This document shows, piece by piece, positions 45,224 through 54,995 of a stretch of DNA of 64,000 bases. The notes beneath the pieces were generated by a model. The model ran no database searches, was not told the origin of the DNA, and saw only the letters and a program-made list of their open reading frames with translations. The translations under genes were made by a program, and so were the position numbers. Source of the stretch: Vibrio qingdaonensis (lineage in GTDB: Bacteria; Pseudomonadota; Gammaproteobacteria; Enterobacterales; Vibrionaceae); NCBI RefSeq assembly GCF_026191675.1, contig NZ_JAKRRY010000018.1, positions 42,970-106,969 of the forward strand, written 5' to 3'. Positions within the stretch are counted from its first letter, which is position 1. Every line of letters starts with the position of its first letter.

Positions 45224-46838
45224 TCGTCACTCCTTCTTGTGCTGCCAGTGGACGTTCTAGTCGTAAACTTTCAGTGCATAGGTTGGTAAATATAGGATTG
45301 AAGCTGACTAACAAGACCAGCCTGCCGTTGTTTGCTTCTTGCTGCAGGACGTTGGCGAGTTTCGGCCATGTGTCGATGTCTAAATCAAGTTCAGGTGTGT
45401 CGATACATATAACCGAAGTTGGGCGGGCAAGTTGAAAACAAATATTGATAAGGCGAATACTGCTATGACTAAGTGGAATGGTCGGTAGTTCCCCAAGCTT
45501 GGTTTCTAGTCCGTCTGGGAGTTGAGTCAGCACGTCGTACAGCCCAAGGGATTGACAATAACTTAAGGCCTGCTCTGATAATTCGGGTTTGAAGCCACAT
45601 AAATTGTCTAATATCGATCCGTGCAAGATAGATGATCGTGATCCGATGTATGACGTTCTTTTTAAGCGAGAAAACTCTTCGACGTTTGTGTCGTTAAACG
45701 CGATGTTGCCCGAATGTCCCGGGCTGACTCCAGCAGCAATAGTCAGAAATTGACTGGCCGCTTCTTTATCGACGCAGATCGCTTGGCAGACTGTACCAGC
45801 AGGTAAATGTGCATCGACTTGGTAGTGTTTTGAAAAACGAGAGATGACTAAAGCTTTGAAGTGCAGGGATGCCAGTTTCTCTGATGCGGTGGACTCTTCA
45901 GCTCTTGAGGGAGAGAGGGATAAAAGGGCTTTGACGCTTTGAATCGATGTTTGCATATTCGCATAGCGGATATTCAGATTGGTTAGAGCGCTGAGCGGTG
46001 CTACTGCTCGGCCTGCTAATATGGAACAGGCCGCTAATCCCCCAGTGGTCAAGTCTCCTGAAAGTACATGAGAAGCCCCAGCAATAACGAGAATAACAGA
46101 GGTGCCTAAGGAAGCGAGGTAGATGCATTCTTGTGCCAACGCGTTTTTTCTCTCGTCTTCTGCAATTGTCAGTCGATGTGCTTGGTTAATTCCTTTGTAC
46201 GCGCTAAACGCTTTGTATTCATTGGCTTGTCGTTTAATACCTAAAATATTTCTGTATAGGTTGAGTAAGAATCCTGCGCGCGCATCTTCTGATTTGGCAT
46301 GTTGCAGGCTTCGTTGTTTTGCTCTTGCCCCAGATAACCACACAAACCCAAAAGTGACCGACCAAACAACAATGGGAACGGCAACCAATGCCCCCCCCAC
46401 GTAGTAAACCAAAAACAAAAATAGTAGCGCAAAAGGAATATCAATGAGTCCTGACAATAACCCCCCTGAATATAGGTCTTTGATTTTGGCGATGGAATCG
46501 AGGCCATTTTGGACGCCGCCCACTTTGAGCTGTTTTATCTCATTGACAGGCGAGGTGGCGAGCGCACGAACGGTGTCTGAATAGCGTTGTTGCTCCATCA
46601 TTGAGGATTCTGCCGCGAGAACACGAGAGCGCACATATCGCAACAATGCATCTAGCAAGACGGCAAGCGTTGCGCCTGCGAGCAATAAAGTCGCAGTGCC
46701 GTAACTTTGGTTCGGTATGATCCGGTCGTAAATCTGCAAAACCGTAAGAGGGACGGCAAGTGAGAGTATATTGATCAGCACAGAAGGAACTAACACTTTT
46801 TTTATGCCATGAACGCCTGCTGAGAATGTCGTATCCAT
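45216..46838 (-). CDS. Second type I secretion ABC protein, ATPase domain lost all key motifs
   Basis: A 540-residue protein with a six-helix ABC exporter membrane domain (IKKVLVPSVLINILSLAVPL at the start; IPFALLFLFLVYYVGG) but no N-terminal peptidase-like domain. The ATPase-like part is recognisable only by position. Where Walker A belongs it reads AICVDKEAASQFLT, with no GxxGxGKT. The signature region is PLSHSSIRLINI, Walker B is SVICIDTPELDLD, and the switch region is LLVSFNPIFT without histidine. It is the first gene of the three-gene operon and would pair with the following ABC protein, as RtxB pairs with RtxE. It is a pseudo-ATPase by sequence. Confidence 0.85.
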   Translation of the reverse strand: MDTTFSAGVHGIKKVLVPSVLINILSLAVPLTVLQIYDRIIPNQSYGTATLLLAGATLAVLLDALLRYVRSRVLAAESSMMEQQRYSDTVRALATSPVNEIKQLKVGGVQNGLDSIAKIKDLYSGGLLSGLIDIPFALLFLFLVYYVGGALVAVPIVVWSVTFGFVWLSGARAKQRSLQHAKSEDARAGFLLNLYRNILGIKRQANEYKAFSAYKGINQAHRLTIAEDERKNALAQECIYLASLGTSVILVIAGASHVLSGDLTTGGLAACSILAGRAVAPLSALTNLNIRYANMQTSIQSVKALLSLSPSRAEESTASEKLASLHFKALVISRFSKHYQVDAHLPAGTVCQAICVDKEAASQFLTIAAGVSPGHSGNIAFNDTNVEEFSRLKRTSYIGSRSSILHGSILDNLCGFKPELSEQALSYCQSLGLYDVLTQLPDGLETKLGELPTIPLSHSSIRLINICFQLARPTSVICIDTPELDLDIDTWPKLANVLQQEANNGRLVLLVSFNPIFTNLCTESLRLERPLAAQEGVTNE

Positions 46839-47022
46839 ACTTAACTCATTTCTTATCCATTTAGATTAAGACTCGGACAAAAAACACGATATTTCAAACA
46901 GTAACAGTAAATAATTTTCATAAGGGATCGTCGATGACGTGCGTCGTCCTTATGACATGGTTTACAGGGAATACGAAAGGGGCCATGACGGTTGAATAGC
47001 AATTAATATAAGTGTTAATTAT

Positions 47023-47056
47023 TTGTAACTAACGTGTCATAAATGCCGGGCATGAT
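47023..47056 (+). promoter_or_regulatory. Pho box and -10 element upstream of phoX
   Basis: TTGTAACTAACGTGTCAT (47023-47040) has the two 7-base half-sites and 4-base spacer of a PhoB site (CTGTCAT-N4-CTGTMAY), each matching six of seven positions. CATGAT at 47051-47056 lies ten bases downstream, where the -10 of PhoB-activated promoters sits. The rest of the divergent gap with the secretion operon shows no clear signal. Confidence 0.65.
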
Positions 47057-47059
47057 AGC

Positions 47060-47110
47060 GGCCATAATATCAATATGGCCATTTGAATGGCCTTTTCTTC
47101 AATAGAAAGG
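47060..47110 (+). promoter_or_regulatory. Chain of overlapping hairpins in the phoX leader
   Basis: GGCCATA (47060-47066) pairs with TATGGCC (47074-47080). GGCCAT (47077-47082) pairs with ATGGCC (47087-47092) and is followed by TTTTCTT. CCTTT (47091-47095) can pair with AAAGG (47106-47110), which is the ribosome site. The stems share bases, so they exclude one another. If transcription begins near 47063, the first stem would be partly missing. Confidence 0.4.
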
Positions 47111-47118
47111 AAGTCACT

Positions 47119-49017
47119 GTGAAGCTATTTGACCAAAACCATGATCAGCGTTTGTTAGAATCTGAACCCGAATTCAATAAATTGGTTGACGCTGCGATGT
47201 CTCGTCGACGTTTTTTAAAGGCAACGGGGGCGGCTGGCACGGTTGGTTTTTTTGCAGCAAGTCCCGTTAGTCAAGCTATTGCAAATACGAAACCCAGCCA
47301 GTCATCGCTATTGGGTTTTGACGCGATCGCAATTTCTACGGCTGATACGATAGAGGTGCCAGAGGGCTACCAAGCGGATGTGTTGATTTCATGGGGTGAT
47401 GCGATTAAGAAGGGGGCGCCAGCCTTTAGCCAGTCCAATGACGCCAAAGCGCAGGAGATGCAATTTGGTGACAATAATGACGGCATGACTTTTTTTCCGA
47501 TTTCAGATGATCGCGCAGTGCTTGCTGTAAACAACGAGTACACCAATAATGAGTACTTGTATCAACATCAAGGTAAGAATATTTCTGCAGACGACGTACG
47601 CAAAGGGCAAGCTGCTCACGGCGTCTCTGTGATTGAACTGAAGAAGACAAATGGCCAGTGGCAAGTCAATCTTGAAGGGCGCTTAAACCGACGAGTTACG
47701 GCGTTTACTGAAATGGAAATGACCGGTATAGCCGCAGGACACGATCTGTTAAAAACCAATGTCGATAAGTCAGGTAAGGCAATACTCGGTACCTTCAACA
47801 ACTGTGCGAATGGACAAACACCGTGGGGCACGTACCTTACGTGTGAAGAGAATTTTAACGGCTATTTTGCAGATACCTCCGATAATCCATTGTCAGAAAG
47901 CAATCAGCGTTATGGCCTAGGTAAGAAAGACCGAGGGTACGACTGGTATAAGTACGATACTCGCTTTGATATGGCACAAGAGCCCAATGAACCGCATCGC
48001 CATGGTTGGGTGGTTGAAATTGATCCAATGAACCCTAATTCAACGCCTAAGAAGCGTAGTGCACTTGGACGCTTTAAACACGAAAATGCCGCACTTACAG
48101 TGAATGATGATGGACACGTTGTGGTTTATCTTGGCGATGATGAGCGTGGCGAGCACCTTTATAAATTTGTCTCAAAGAATAAGTATGTGCCTGGCGCAGA
48201 TTCCAATCGAGATCTACTCGAAGAGGGGACGCTATACGTGGCTAAATTTGAAGGCACAGAAGGTGAGCTCAACGGCAAAGGGCAGTGGTTAGCGCTGACG
48301 TGGGGCAAAAACGGACTCACGCCTGAGAATGGATTTCCTGATGCCGCATCAGTGATGATTTTTGCGCGCATGGCTGCAACACAAGTAGGCGCGACAACGA
48401 TGGATCGCCCAGAGTGGGTCGCTGTTCATCCAAGTAATAAATCGGTCTTCTGTACGTTGACGAACAACAAGCATCGTGGTGTTAAAGCGTCGCAACCGAT
48501 TAATGCGGTGAATCCACGTGAGAAAAACCCTTACGGACACATTGTTCGTTGGAACCCAATGAATGGTGATCATGCATCAGAGCGATTTGAATGGGATATT
48601 TATGTCTTGGCAGGCAATCCAGACGTTCATCAATCGGGGTTAATGGCGGGTAGCAGTAATATAAACAAAGACAATATGTTTAATAGCCCAGATGGCATTG
48701 GCTTTGATATGGCAGGGCGCTTATGGATTCAGACCGATGGCAAATACTCCAATAAAGGAGACTTTGCAGGGATGGGAAATAACCAGATGCTGTGTAGTGA
48801 TCCACAAACGGGTGAGATTCGCCGTTTCTTAACGGGTCCAATCGCGTGTGAAATCACCGGGCTCACTTTTTCACCGGATCACAAAACTATGTTTGTCGGA
48901 GTTCAACACCCCGGAGAAGACTTAGCACCGTCACATTTCCCAGATGGAGGAAACACCGTACCACGCTCATCGGTTATGATGATTACGCGTAAAGATGGTG
49001 GTGTCATCGGTGCGTAA
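47119..49017 (+). CDS. phoX: PhoX-family alkaline phosphatase (DUF839), Tat-exported
   Basis: A 632-residue periplasmic phosphomonoesterase by family. The N-terminus has a twin-arginine signal, SRRRFLKATGAAGTVGFFAA, so it should fold in the cytoplasm and use the Tat pathway, as calcium/iron-dependent PhoX enzymes do. Further landmarks are GTFNNCANGQTPWGTYLTCEE, RHGWVVEIDP and the later SPDGIGFDMAGRLWIQTDG. I use the GTG at 47119 because AAAGGAAG stands five bases upstream; a TTG at 47083 is in frame but lies inside a hairpin. The Pho box upstream supports induction by phosphate limitation. Confidence 0.9.
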   Translation: MKLFDQNHDQRLLESEPEFNKLVDAAMSRRRFLKATGAAGTVGFFAASPVSQAIANTKPSQSSLLGFDAIAISTADTIEVPEGYQADVLISWGDAIKKGAPAFSQSNDAKAQEMQFGDNNDGMTFFPISDDRAVLAVNNEYTNNEYLYQHQGKNISADDVRKGQAAHGVSVIELKKTNGQWQVNLEGRLNRRVTAFTEMEMTGIAAGHDLLKTNVDKSGKAILGTFNNCANGQTPWGTYLTCEENFNGYFADTSDNPLSESNQRYGLGKKDRGYDWYKYDTRFDMAQEPNEPHRHGWVVEIDPMNPNSTPKKRSALGRFKHENAALTVNDDGHVVVYLGDDERGEHLYKFVSKNKYVPGADSNRDLLEEGTLYVAKFEGTEGELNGKGQWLALTWGKNGLTPENGFPDAASVMIFARMAATQVGATTMDRPEWVAVHPSNKSVFCTLTNNKHRGVKASQPINAVNPREKNPYGHIVRWNPMNGDHASERFEWDIYVLAGNPDVHQSGLMAGSSNINKDNMFNSPDGIGFDMAGRLWIQTDGKYSNKGDFAGMGNNQMLCSDPQTGEIRRFLTGPIACEITGLTFSPDHKTMFVGVQHPGEDLAPSHFPDGGNTVPRSSVMMITRKDGGVIGA

Positions 49018-49039
49018 TTCATAACGCGAAAGTTAAGTC

Positions 49040-49067
49040 AAAAGGAGGCAAGTGTGTCTCCTTTTTT
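49040..49067 (+). terminator. Intrinsic terminator after phoX
   Basis: AAAAGGAG and CTCCTTTT form a stem with a loop of about ten bases, followed by further T residues, 23 bases after the phoX stop. Confidence 0.82.
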
Positions 49068-49181
49068 GTGGGTGGTAACGTCGGATGTTGAGGGTATTTG
49101 AGTCATGGTTGTTGCGTAATAAGCCATCCAGTCATTAGGGCGTAAGGAATAAGCGATTAACGATAAATACTCTCGATAGGT

Positions 49182-50282
49182 CTATTTGGACCGTTTTGAG
49201 GTTTGCTTAATGACGCTCAGAATTGCCTGTGCCATTTCGTCTATGGGGAGCTCTTGCAATACCGCTCCTATTTTTTTTGCCTCACGTGGCATGCCGTAGA
49301 CAACACTACTTTTCTCATCTTGAGCGAAGGTTTTTGCGCCAGCTTGTTTCATTTTCAATAAACCTGCCGCCCCATCTTTGCCCATGCCAGTTAGAATCAC
49401 TCCGACACCTAACGTCTTGATGTTTTCAGCAATGGATTCAAACAATACATCAATGGAGGGCTTATGCAGGTTGACAGGTTGCCCTTCACTTAAAATGGTG
49501 TAATACACTCCTGCACGTTTTTGGACAAGAAGATGAGTATTTCCTGGAGCAATATACGCATGACCCGACCGAATTATTTGGTCGTGTTGCGCTTCTTGAA
49601 CCTTAATGGCGCATAAACCTTGTAGACGGGCAGCAAATGAATGAGTAAACCCCGGGGGCATATGTTGAGCAATGACGATACCGGGACAGTCAGTGGGTAG
49701 ACCTTTTAAGAGCAGAGTAATTGCTTCCGTCCCTCCTGTTGATGCGCCGATTGCTATCAGGTGATGAGTGACATCCCCGAGAGATGGTTTATTGTTTGGA
49801 GGGCTAACGGCTGATTTAGCAACTGATTTAATGGTGTTAGTCAATGGAGAGGATTTCTGTTGCTCATATTTAAAGTGTACCGCGGCGTGTTTGAGCTGTT
49901 TAATCACTGATATTGCGAATGCCTCAAAGTTGGGGTCTTGTGATTGATGCACGTGGGGTTTGGCAAGACAGGACATGGCGCCAAGTTTTAGTGCTTGTTG
50001 TGCGATTGAAGGGTTTCTGTCAATGAGCTTTGAGATAATCACAACAGGCATTGGGCGAAGTGTCATTATTTTATCTAAAAAATCCAGTCCATTCATACCG
50101 TCAAGTTCAATGGCGAGAGTAACAACATCTGGTTCAATACGTTTTATCAGGGCTCTTGCTTGCTTTGCATCATGGGCGATAGCTGCGACCGTCATATTGG
50201 CTTGGCTGCTTATGATTCTATTTAGAACTTCGCACGTTTCATGACAAGAGTCGGTGATGATTACTTTTAATGGCATAATCAC
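49182..50282 (-). CDS. cheB: CheB methylesterase with a receiver lacking the phospho-acceptor aspartate
   Basis: A 366-residue CheB. The C-terminal methylesterase keeps its catalytic serine (IGASTGG), histidine (VIAQHMPPGF) and aspartate (TGMGKDGAAG), so it should remove methyl or amide groups from the receptors. The N-terminal receiver is unusual. At residue 57 the sequence is VVTLAIELDGMNG, with alanine (GCC at 50112-50114) where CheB has the phosphorylated aspartate, and one of the paired acidic residues is also lost (ITDS). The lysine (AKP) remains. The GTG start overlaps the cheR stop as GTGA. Control of this enzyme by CheA phosphorylation is therefore unlikely. Confidence 0.9.
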   Translation of the reverse strand: MIMPLKVIITDSCHETCEVLNRIISSQANMTVAAIAHDAKQARALIKRIEPDVVTLAIELDGMNGLDFLDKIMTLRPMPVVIISKLIDRNPSIAQQALKLGAMSCLAKPHVHQSQDPNFEAFAISVIKQLKHAAVHFKYEQQKSSPLTNTIKSVAKSAVSPPNNKPSLGDVTHHLIAIGASTGGTEAITLLLKGLPTDCPGIVIAQHMPPGFTHSFAARLQGLCAIKVQEAQHDQIIRSGHAYIAPGNTHLLVQKRAGVYYTILSEGQPVNLHKPSIDVLFESIAENIKTLGVGVILTGMGKDGAAGLLKMKQAGAKTFAQDEKSSVVYGMPREAKKIGAVLQELPIDEMAQAILSVIKQTSKRSK

Positions 50283-51103
50283 ACTCGCGTATACGTCGTT
50301 TGCCGTAGCAATACAAACTGGTTCTGATGATCAGGAAAATTCTCCGAGTGACCCAGAAACAGCAGAGAGCCTGCCGGTAAATAGTGAGCAAATTTATTCA
50401 AAAGAGAACGTTGAGTATTTTTGTCAAAATAAATCATTACATTTCGGCAAAAAATCGCCTGAAATTGACTATTCATTGGCCATTGTCTATCCATCAAATT
50501 CAAACGCTTAAAGTGGACAAGTGCTTTAATTTCCGGCTTGATTTCGTACGTATTATTGTGTTTATGAGTAATAAAAAACTGATGCATTTGCTTTTCCGTG
50601 ACACGCTCAAGTTGGTCTGGTGTGTAATGCCCTTTTCTGGCGATGGATAGAACATGCGTGTTGAGATCGGTGGCCAATATTTTTACTGGAGGTTTACTTG
50701 TCCCAAATACTTCAACCATTGTCATAGCGATACTGTAGGCCTCTTCACCGGTGGAACAGGCTGAGCACCAAATCCTCACAGGTTCCGTTATCGTTGTGTG
50801 CACAAAGTGCTCATTAACATAGGCTTTCAATAACTCAAAGTGATAGTGTTCCCTAAAAAAGTAGGTCAAGTTAGTGGTAAGAGCATTGACGAAATATTCC
50901 CATTCAGTATGGCTATTGTCACCCAACATCTTAATATACTGGGCGAAATTTGAGAGTTTATTTGCCCTTACACGACCAATTAAGCGATTGTATACAAGAT
51001 TCTTTTTATTCTTGTGTAATGAAATGCCCACCCGGTTATACACTAACGAGGCAATAGCGTTAAAGTCCGCTTCTGTATAGTCAAGTTGAGCGTTAATTAA
51101 CAT
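50279..51103 (-). CDS. cheR: CheR chemoreceptor methyltransferase
   Basis: A 274-residue S-adenosylmethionine-dependent methyltransferase that adds methyl groups to receptor glutamates. An N-terminal helical domain (about residues 1-85) is followed by the Rossmann domain with RIWCSACSTGEEAYSIAM, the acidic SAM contact ILATDLNTHVL and FQAIFCRNVMIYF. The ATG at 51103 shares one base with the receptor stop (TGATG); a TTG one codon earlier is possible. The two receptors end in a WxxF pentapeptide, which CheR of this type can use as a tether. A decayed second copy lies at 57340-57538. Confidence 0.93.
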   Translation of the reverse strand: MLINAQLDYTEADFNAIASLVYNRVGISLHKNKKNLVYNRLIGRVRANKLSNFAQYIKMLGDNSHTEWEYFVNALTTNLTYFFREHYHFELLKAYVNEHFVHTTITEPVRIWCSACSTGEEAYSIAMTMVEVFGTSKPPVKILATDLNTHVLSIARKGHYTPDQLERVTEKQMHQFFITHKHNNTYEIKPEIKALVHFKRLNLMDRQWPMNSQFQAIFCRNVMIYFDKNTQRSLLNKFAHYLPAGSLLFLGHSENFPDHQNQFVLLRQTTYTRV

Positions 51104-54100
51104 CAAAACTCAGACCAATCGCTGTCATCAGCATGGTTATGAGAGCCTAGTGCTACGTGCATACTTCTCTCACCAAAATGGGATTCACTGGCTACATGCT
51201 GAGGGGGGAGTTGCTGTTCACCCGTATCAAATGCTGCCACGTAAACGGCAAGATTAGCGACTTGTTCTTCTAGTGAACTAGCCGCGGCCGAGCCTTCTTC
51301 GACTAGGGCTGAGTTTTGTTGTGTGACATCATCGACTTCCAAAATTGATCGGGTAACTTGATCAATCCCAACACTTTGTTCAACAGAGGCTTGGGTAATT
51401 TCCTCAATCAATTGCGCGACTTCTTGAATTGAAATGACCACGCTAGAGATTGAGTCACCAGCCTGGGTCGCCAGTTTTGAGCCTACCTCAATCTTGCGTA
51501 CTGACGAATTGATCAGACTTTTTACTTCTTTTGCCGCAGCGGCAGAACGCTGAGCCAAGTTACGAACTTCGGTCGCCACAACGGCAAAACCCCGACCTTG
51601 TTCACCTGCACGTGCGGCCTCAACCGCGGCATTTAGAGCCAGAATATTGGTTTGGAAGGCAATGCTGTCGATAACTGAAATAATGTTCATCACTTCTTGT
51701 GAACTGGTATGAATATCGGACATATTTTCAACCACTTGCTTCACGACCTCGCCACCTTTGAGCGCATTTGCCGACGTGTCTTTTGCTAAGCGGTTCGCTT
51801 GTTTGGAGTGTTCAGAATTTTGCTTAACGGTAATAGTGAGCTCTTCCATGCTGGATGAGGTGACCTCAAGGCTACGCGCTTGTTTTTCAGTTCTCTGTGC
51901 TAGATCTATATTACCAATCGCTATTTCTTTAGTGGCAGTGTTGATGGTGTCGGCAGAAATCTTTATATGCAGAATCATCTCTTTCAATTTGGTGACCGTT
52001 AAATTGGAGCTTGTTTTGAGTTCTCCAAACGCGCCTGAATAGTCGGCTGTAATTTTTGACGTCAGATCGCCCTTTGCCAAGGAAGAGAGGACGGTAACGA
52101 TATCGGTTAGACTGACTTCACTGATTTCTAATAGGCGGTTCATATTGCCGCAAAGCATAGTGAAAAAGGTGTTTTTTCCGTCTAGAGCCATGCGCTGAGA
52201 AAAGTCCCCTTCAACCGCGGATTGAATGACATGTTCTATTTCTTTTTCGACGCCTATTTCGGCAGTTCGATCGACCCATTCAGTCACATAGCCAATTTGC
52301 TTCCCAGCTTCATCGATAACAGGGTTACTGATGATGTTAAATATTCTGCCATTAATATCGATTTCTTGATTTTTTTCCACTTCAACCGTTTGCTGAGTGT
52401 CGTGCTTATCTTGTTGGTTAATTTTGATTAGATTAAGGTCGTTGATGTTGACACCTAATAATTCATTAGTATCAAAATCAGGTGAGTAGGCTTTTAACTC
52501 CGCTTCTGCGTGTTTGAACATATTGATGATTGATGGGTTAACATAGATGATGATATTGTCACTATCTACAATCATCATGTTAGTACTTACGTTATCAAGG
52601 GCAATCTTGATACGCATTGCCGCCCTTGCTTTTTGACGAACGCTTCCTATCTCGATGGTTCGATCGGCCCATTCGGTAACATAGCCAATTTGTTTTCCGG
52701 ACTCATCAATAACAGGGTTACTGACGATGTTAAATATTCTGCCATTAATGTCGATTTCTTGAGTTTGTTCAACTTCAATGGTTTGCGGAGTGTCATGTCC
52801 ACCTTGTTGATAATTGTTTGAGAGTCGGTTTTGCTGATGGATGGTGACTAAATTAAGGTCGTTGATATTCACACCTAATAATCTATTGGCATCAAAATCA
52901 GGTGAATAGGCTTTTAGTTCTTTTTCAGCTTGTGTGAACATATCGATGATCGACGGGTTAACGTAGATGATGGTGTTGTCGTTATCTACAATCATCATGT
53001 TAGTACTCACGTTATCAAGGGCAATTTTAATACGCGTCGCTGCGATGGCCTTTTGACGGACGCTTTCCATATTATACGCTAACTGTACTTTCATTATTTT
53101 TAGCGATTGTAGTACTTGTCCAATTTCATCATTTTTTTCAATGTTAATCTCAAAGAGATAGTCTTTTTTAACAAGGCGAGTAAAGTAACGTCGAATATCA
53201 CTTAATCTAGAGTTAATATCTCGGTTGAAGATAAAGGCGAAGATTAGATAAGCGACAATGCAAAGTAGGGTAATAATGGATGAGAGCGCGACTTCAAACC
53301 AAAAAACGTACTTGCTTTCTTCATAAATATCAATGGATTGTTGTCGGTTTTCTAAAATAAGGTCACCAATAGACTGTTCGTAAGCCAAAATCTCCGTTAC
53401 GGAGGCGAGGATGAGAGAGCGGAAGTCAGCATTACTACGCCTGCTTTCGTCACTAGAAGATAAAGTCGAATAAATGTCTAATAGTGATGTGGCAGCTAAC
53501 TGATCGCTTTGTTCGGCGATGATTCGGTATCTCTCGATTTCCGAGGTATGTTCTAAGTCAAATTTATCGATCAGGTTAGTGGTAATTTGCTTAAGTGTTA
53601 AGGCATTGTCTTTAAGCGTTTTACTGATATTGAGATGTTTTTCGAAGTCATCGGTTAGCAGCAAGGATTGCAGCAATAGTCGATTTTCTATCCACAGTTT
53701 ATCGATGGTGAGTAAACGGCTGTACGATTCAATGTGGTTGTTATAAAGGTGTTCAACCGCTTCTTTTTCAGTGTATGAACTGTGTATACCGATGCCGAGC
53801 ACGGTGAAAAGAGATATCGTTGCGATTAATACTAAACCGAATAGACGTTGTTTGATGCTGAGTGCGTTAATTGAGTTAACATGCTGCTTTTTAACTACTT
53901 TCCCACGTTTGATGACGAGATCACCCTGTTCTCCTTCGTTGAATTGTGAATATTGAATCTTTACTTTTTCTAGGTCGACTTTATTAGGCATTGAGCGAAC
54001 GGACATAAAACCGAGTTGAACCCCATCTTTGTATAATGGGGTTACATCGGATTTCACCCAATAATATCCACCGTTTTTTTGGCGGTTCTTGATAATACCT

Positions 54101-54327
54101 GACCAGCAATTCCCTAAATTGATTTCGCGCCAAAAGTCTTTGAATACTTCTTTAGGCATATCTGGATGGCGGACGATGTTATGCGGGCTACCTAATAGTT
54201 CGTCTCGCGAATACCCACTGACTCGAACAAAATTATCGTCAGCATAGGTAATTTTCCCTGACATGTCAGTCGTCGAGACGAGTATTTCATTTTCCTGAAT
54301 GAGGTATTCTCTATCTTCATTATTCAT
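51103..54327 (-). CDS. Methyl-accepting chemoreceptor, Aer-like PAS plus two tandem PAS domains (mcp1)
   Basis: A 1074-residue receptor. Order: an Aer-like PAS at residues 1-115 ([21 protein letters not shown]), first membrane helix about 161-182, a periplasmic helical domain of about 160 residues, second membrane helix about 344-367, HAMP, two near-identical PAS domains (about 430-560 and 570-690), a further HAMP-like linker, and the signalling hairpin ([20 protein letters not shown]). The last residues DWSEF fit the xWxxF tether for CheR/CheB. The PAS near the start suggests redox or energy sensing. I use the ATG at 54327 with AAAGG eight bases upstream; it overlaps cheW1 by eight bases. 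Confidence 0.92.
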   Translation of the reverse strand: MNNEDREYLIQENEILVSTTDMSGKITYADDNFVRVSGYSRDELLGSPHNIVRHPDMPKEVFKDFWREINLGNCWSGIIKNRQKNGGYYWVKSDVTPLYKDGVQLGFMSVRSMPNKVDLEKVKIQYSQFNEGEQGDLVIKRGKVVKKQHVNSINALSIKQRLFGLVLIATISLFTVLGIGIHSSYTEKEAVEHLYNNHIESYSRLLTIDKLWIENRLLLQSLLLTDDFEKHLNISKTLKDNALTLKQITTNLIDKFDLEHTSEIERYRIIAEQSDQLAATSLLDIYSTLSSSDESRRSNADFRSLILASVTEILAYEQSIGDLILENRQQSIDIYEESKYVFWFEVALSSIITLLCIVAYLIFAFIFNRDINSRLSDIRRYFTRLVKKDYLFEINIEKNDEIGQVLQSLKIMKVQLAYNMESVRQKAIAATRIKIALDNVSTNMMIVDNDNTIIYVNPSIIDMFTQAEKELKAYSPDFDANRLLGVNINDLNLVTIHQQNRLSNNYQQGGHDTPQTIEVEQTQEIDINGRIFNIVSNPVIDESGKQIGYVTEWADRTIEIGSVRQKARAAMRIKIALDNVSTNMMIVDSDNIIIYVNPSIINMFKHAEAELKAYSPDFDTNELLGVNINDLNLIKINQQDKHDTQQTVEVEKNQEIDINGRIFNIISNPVIDEAGKQIGYVTEWVDRTAEIGVEKEIEHVIQSAVEGDFSQRMALDGKNTFFTMLCGNMNRLLEISEVSLTDIVTVLSSLAKGDLTSKITADYSGAFGELKTSSNLTVTKLKEMILHIKISADTINTATKEIAIGNIDLAQRTEKQARSLEVTSSSMEELTITVKQNSEHSKQANRLAKDTSANALKGGEVVKQVVENMSDIHTSSQEVMNIISVIDSIAFQTNILALNAAVEAARAGEQGRGFAVVATEVRNLAQRSAAAAKEVKSLINSSVRKIEVGSKLATQAGDSISSVVISIQEVAQLIEEITQASVEQSVGIDQVTRSILEVDDVTQQNSALVEEGSAAASSLEEQVANLAVYVAAFDTGEQQLPPQHVASESHFGERSMHVALGSHNHADDSDWSEF
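52258..53040 (-). repeat. Tandem PAS-domain duplication inside mcp1
   Basis: Two copies of a segment of about 130 codons encode near-identical PAS domains that share [34 protein letters not shown] and [11 protein letters not shown]. The paralogous receptor mcp2 has only one copy, so the duplication or the loss is recent. Confidence 0.9.
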
Positions 54328-54862
54328 GATCATGACCTTTCTTAGTTTCATGAGCTGGCGAGCTGTCAGTTTCAATCTGGTTAAATAGCGCCATATCTTG
54401 GCTGCTCATTAATTTGTTTATGTGAATCAAGATGAGCATTAACTCATTTTGCGAGGCAAGCCCTTTAATGTATTTTGTGTCTAATGCACTGGCAAAATCA
54501 GGGGGAGGCTGCACATCGACCGTGTCGAGTAATAGCACATCCGCGACACTATCCACGACAATACCGACAATGCGTTCATCAATATTTAAGATAATAACAA
54601 CGGTCATGTCATGGTACGTAATATCAGACAAGTTAAACTTAATACGCATATCTACTATGGGTATAACCACACCACGTAAATTCATTACACCCTTAATATA
54701 AGGTGGCATATTGGCGATAGCGGTGACTTGACCATAGGTTCTGATCTCTTGGACAGTGAGAATATCAATGCCGTAGTACTCTTGACCGAGCCAAAAAGTG
54801 AGGTACTCTTTAGCGACGGTCTTGATACTGTTGCCTGAATTGTTTTCGATGCTCAATGTCAT
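54320..54862 (-). CDS. cheW: CheW coupling protein (copy 1)
   Basis: A 180-residue CheW, which links receptors to CheA. The core [36 protein letters not shown] and [11 protein letters not shown] are typical. The C-terminal tail ([13 protein letters not shown]) is rich in charge. I chose the ATG at 54862, eight codons inside the longest reading, because GGAA precedes it and it matches the start of the near-identical second copy. It lies between cheA and mcp1 and overlaps mcp1. Confidence 0.92.
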   Translation of the reverse strand: MTLSIENNSGNSIKTVAKEYLTFWLGQEYYGIDILTVQEIRTYGQVTAIANMPPYIKGVMNLRGVVIPIVDMRIKFNLSDITYHDMTVVIILNIDERIVGIVVDSVADVLLLDTVDVQPPPDFASALDTKYIKGLASQNELMLILIHINKLMSSQDMALFNQIETDSSPAHETKKGHDHE

Positions 54863-54995
54863 GATATGTTCCGTGTCGATTGTCATCTATCCATTTAAAA
54901 CTGTGTATACCAAGCGCTACATTGGTTGTTCAAAAATAAGCATTAATAACATAGTAGGAAATGGTGGCGTGAGTTCTTGTTAGAGTGTGAAAAAA

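Noticed and set aside
41854..46838. Reading the type I secretion genes as pseudogenes because of the degenerate motifs
   Set aside because: All three have full-length open frames, good ribosome sites and translational overlaps, which argues for maintained function.
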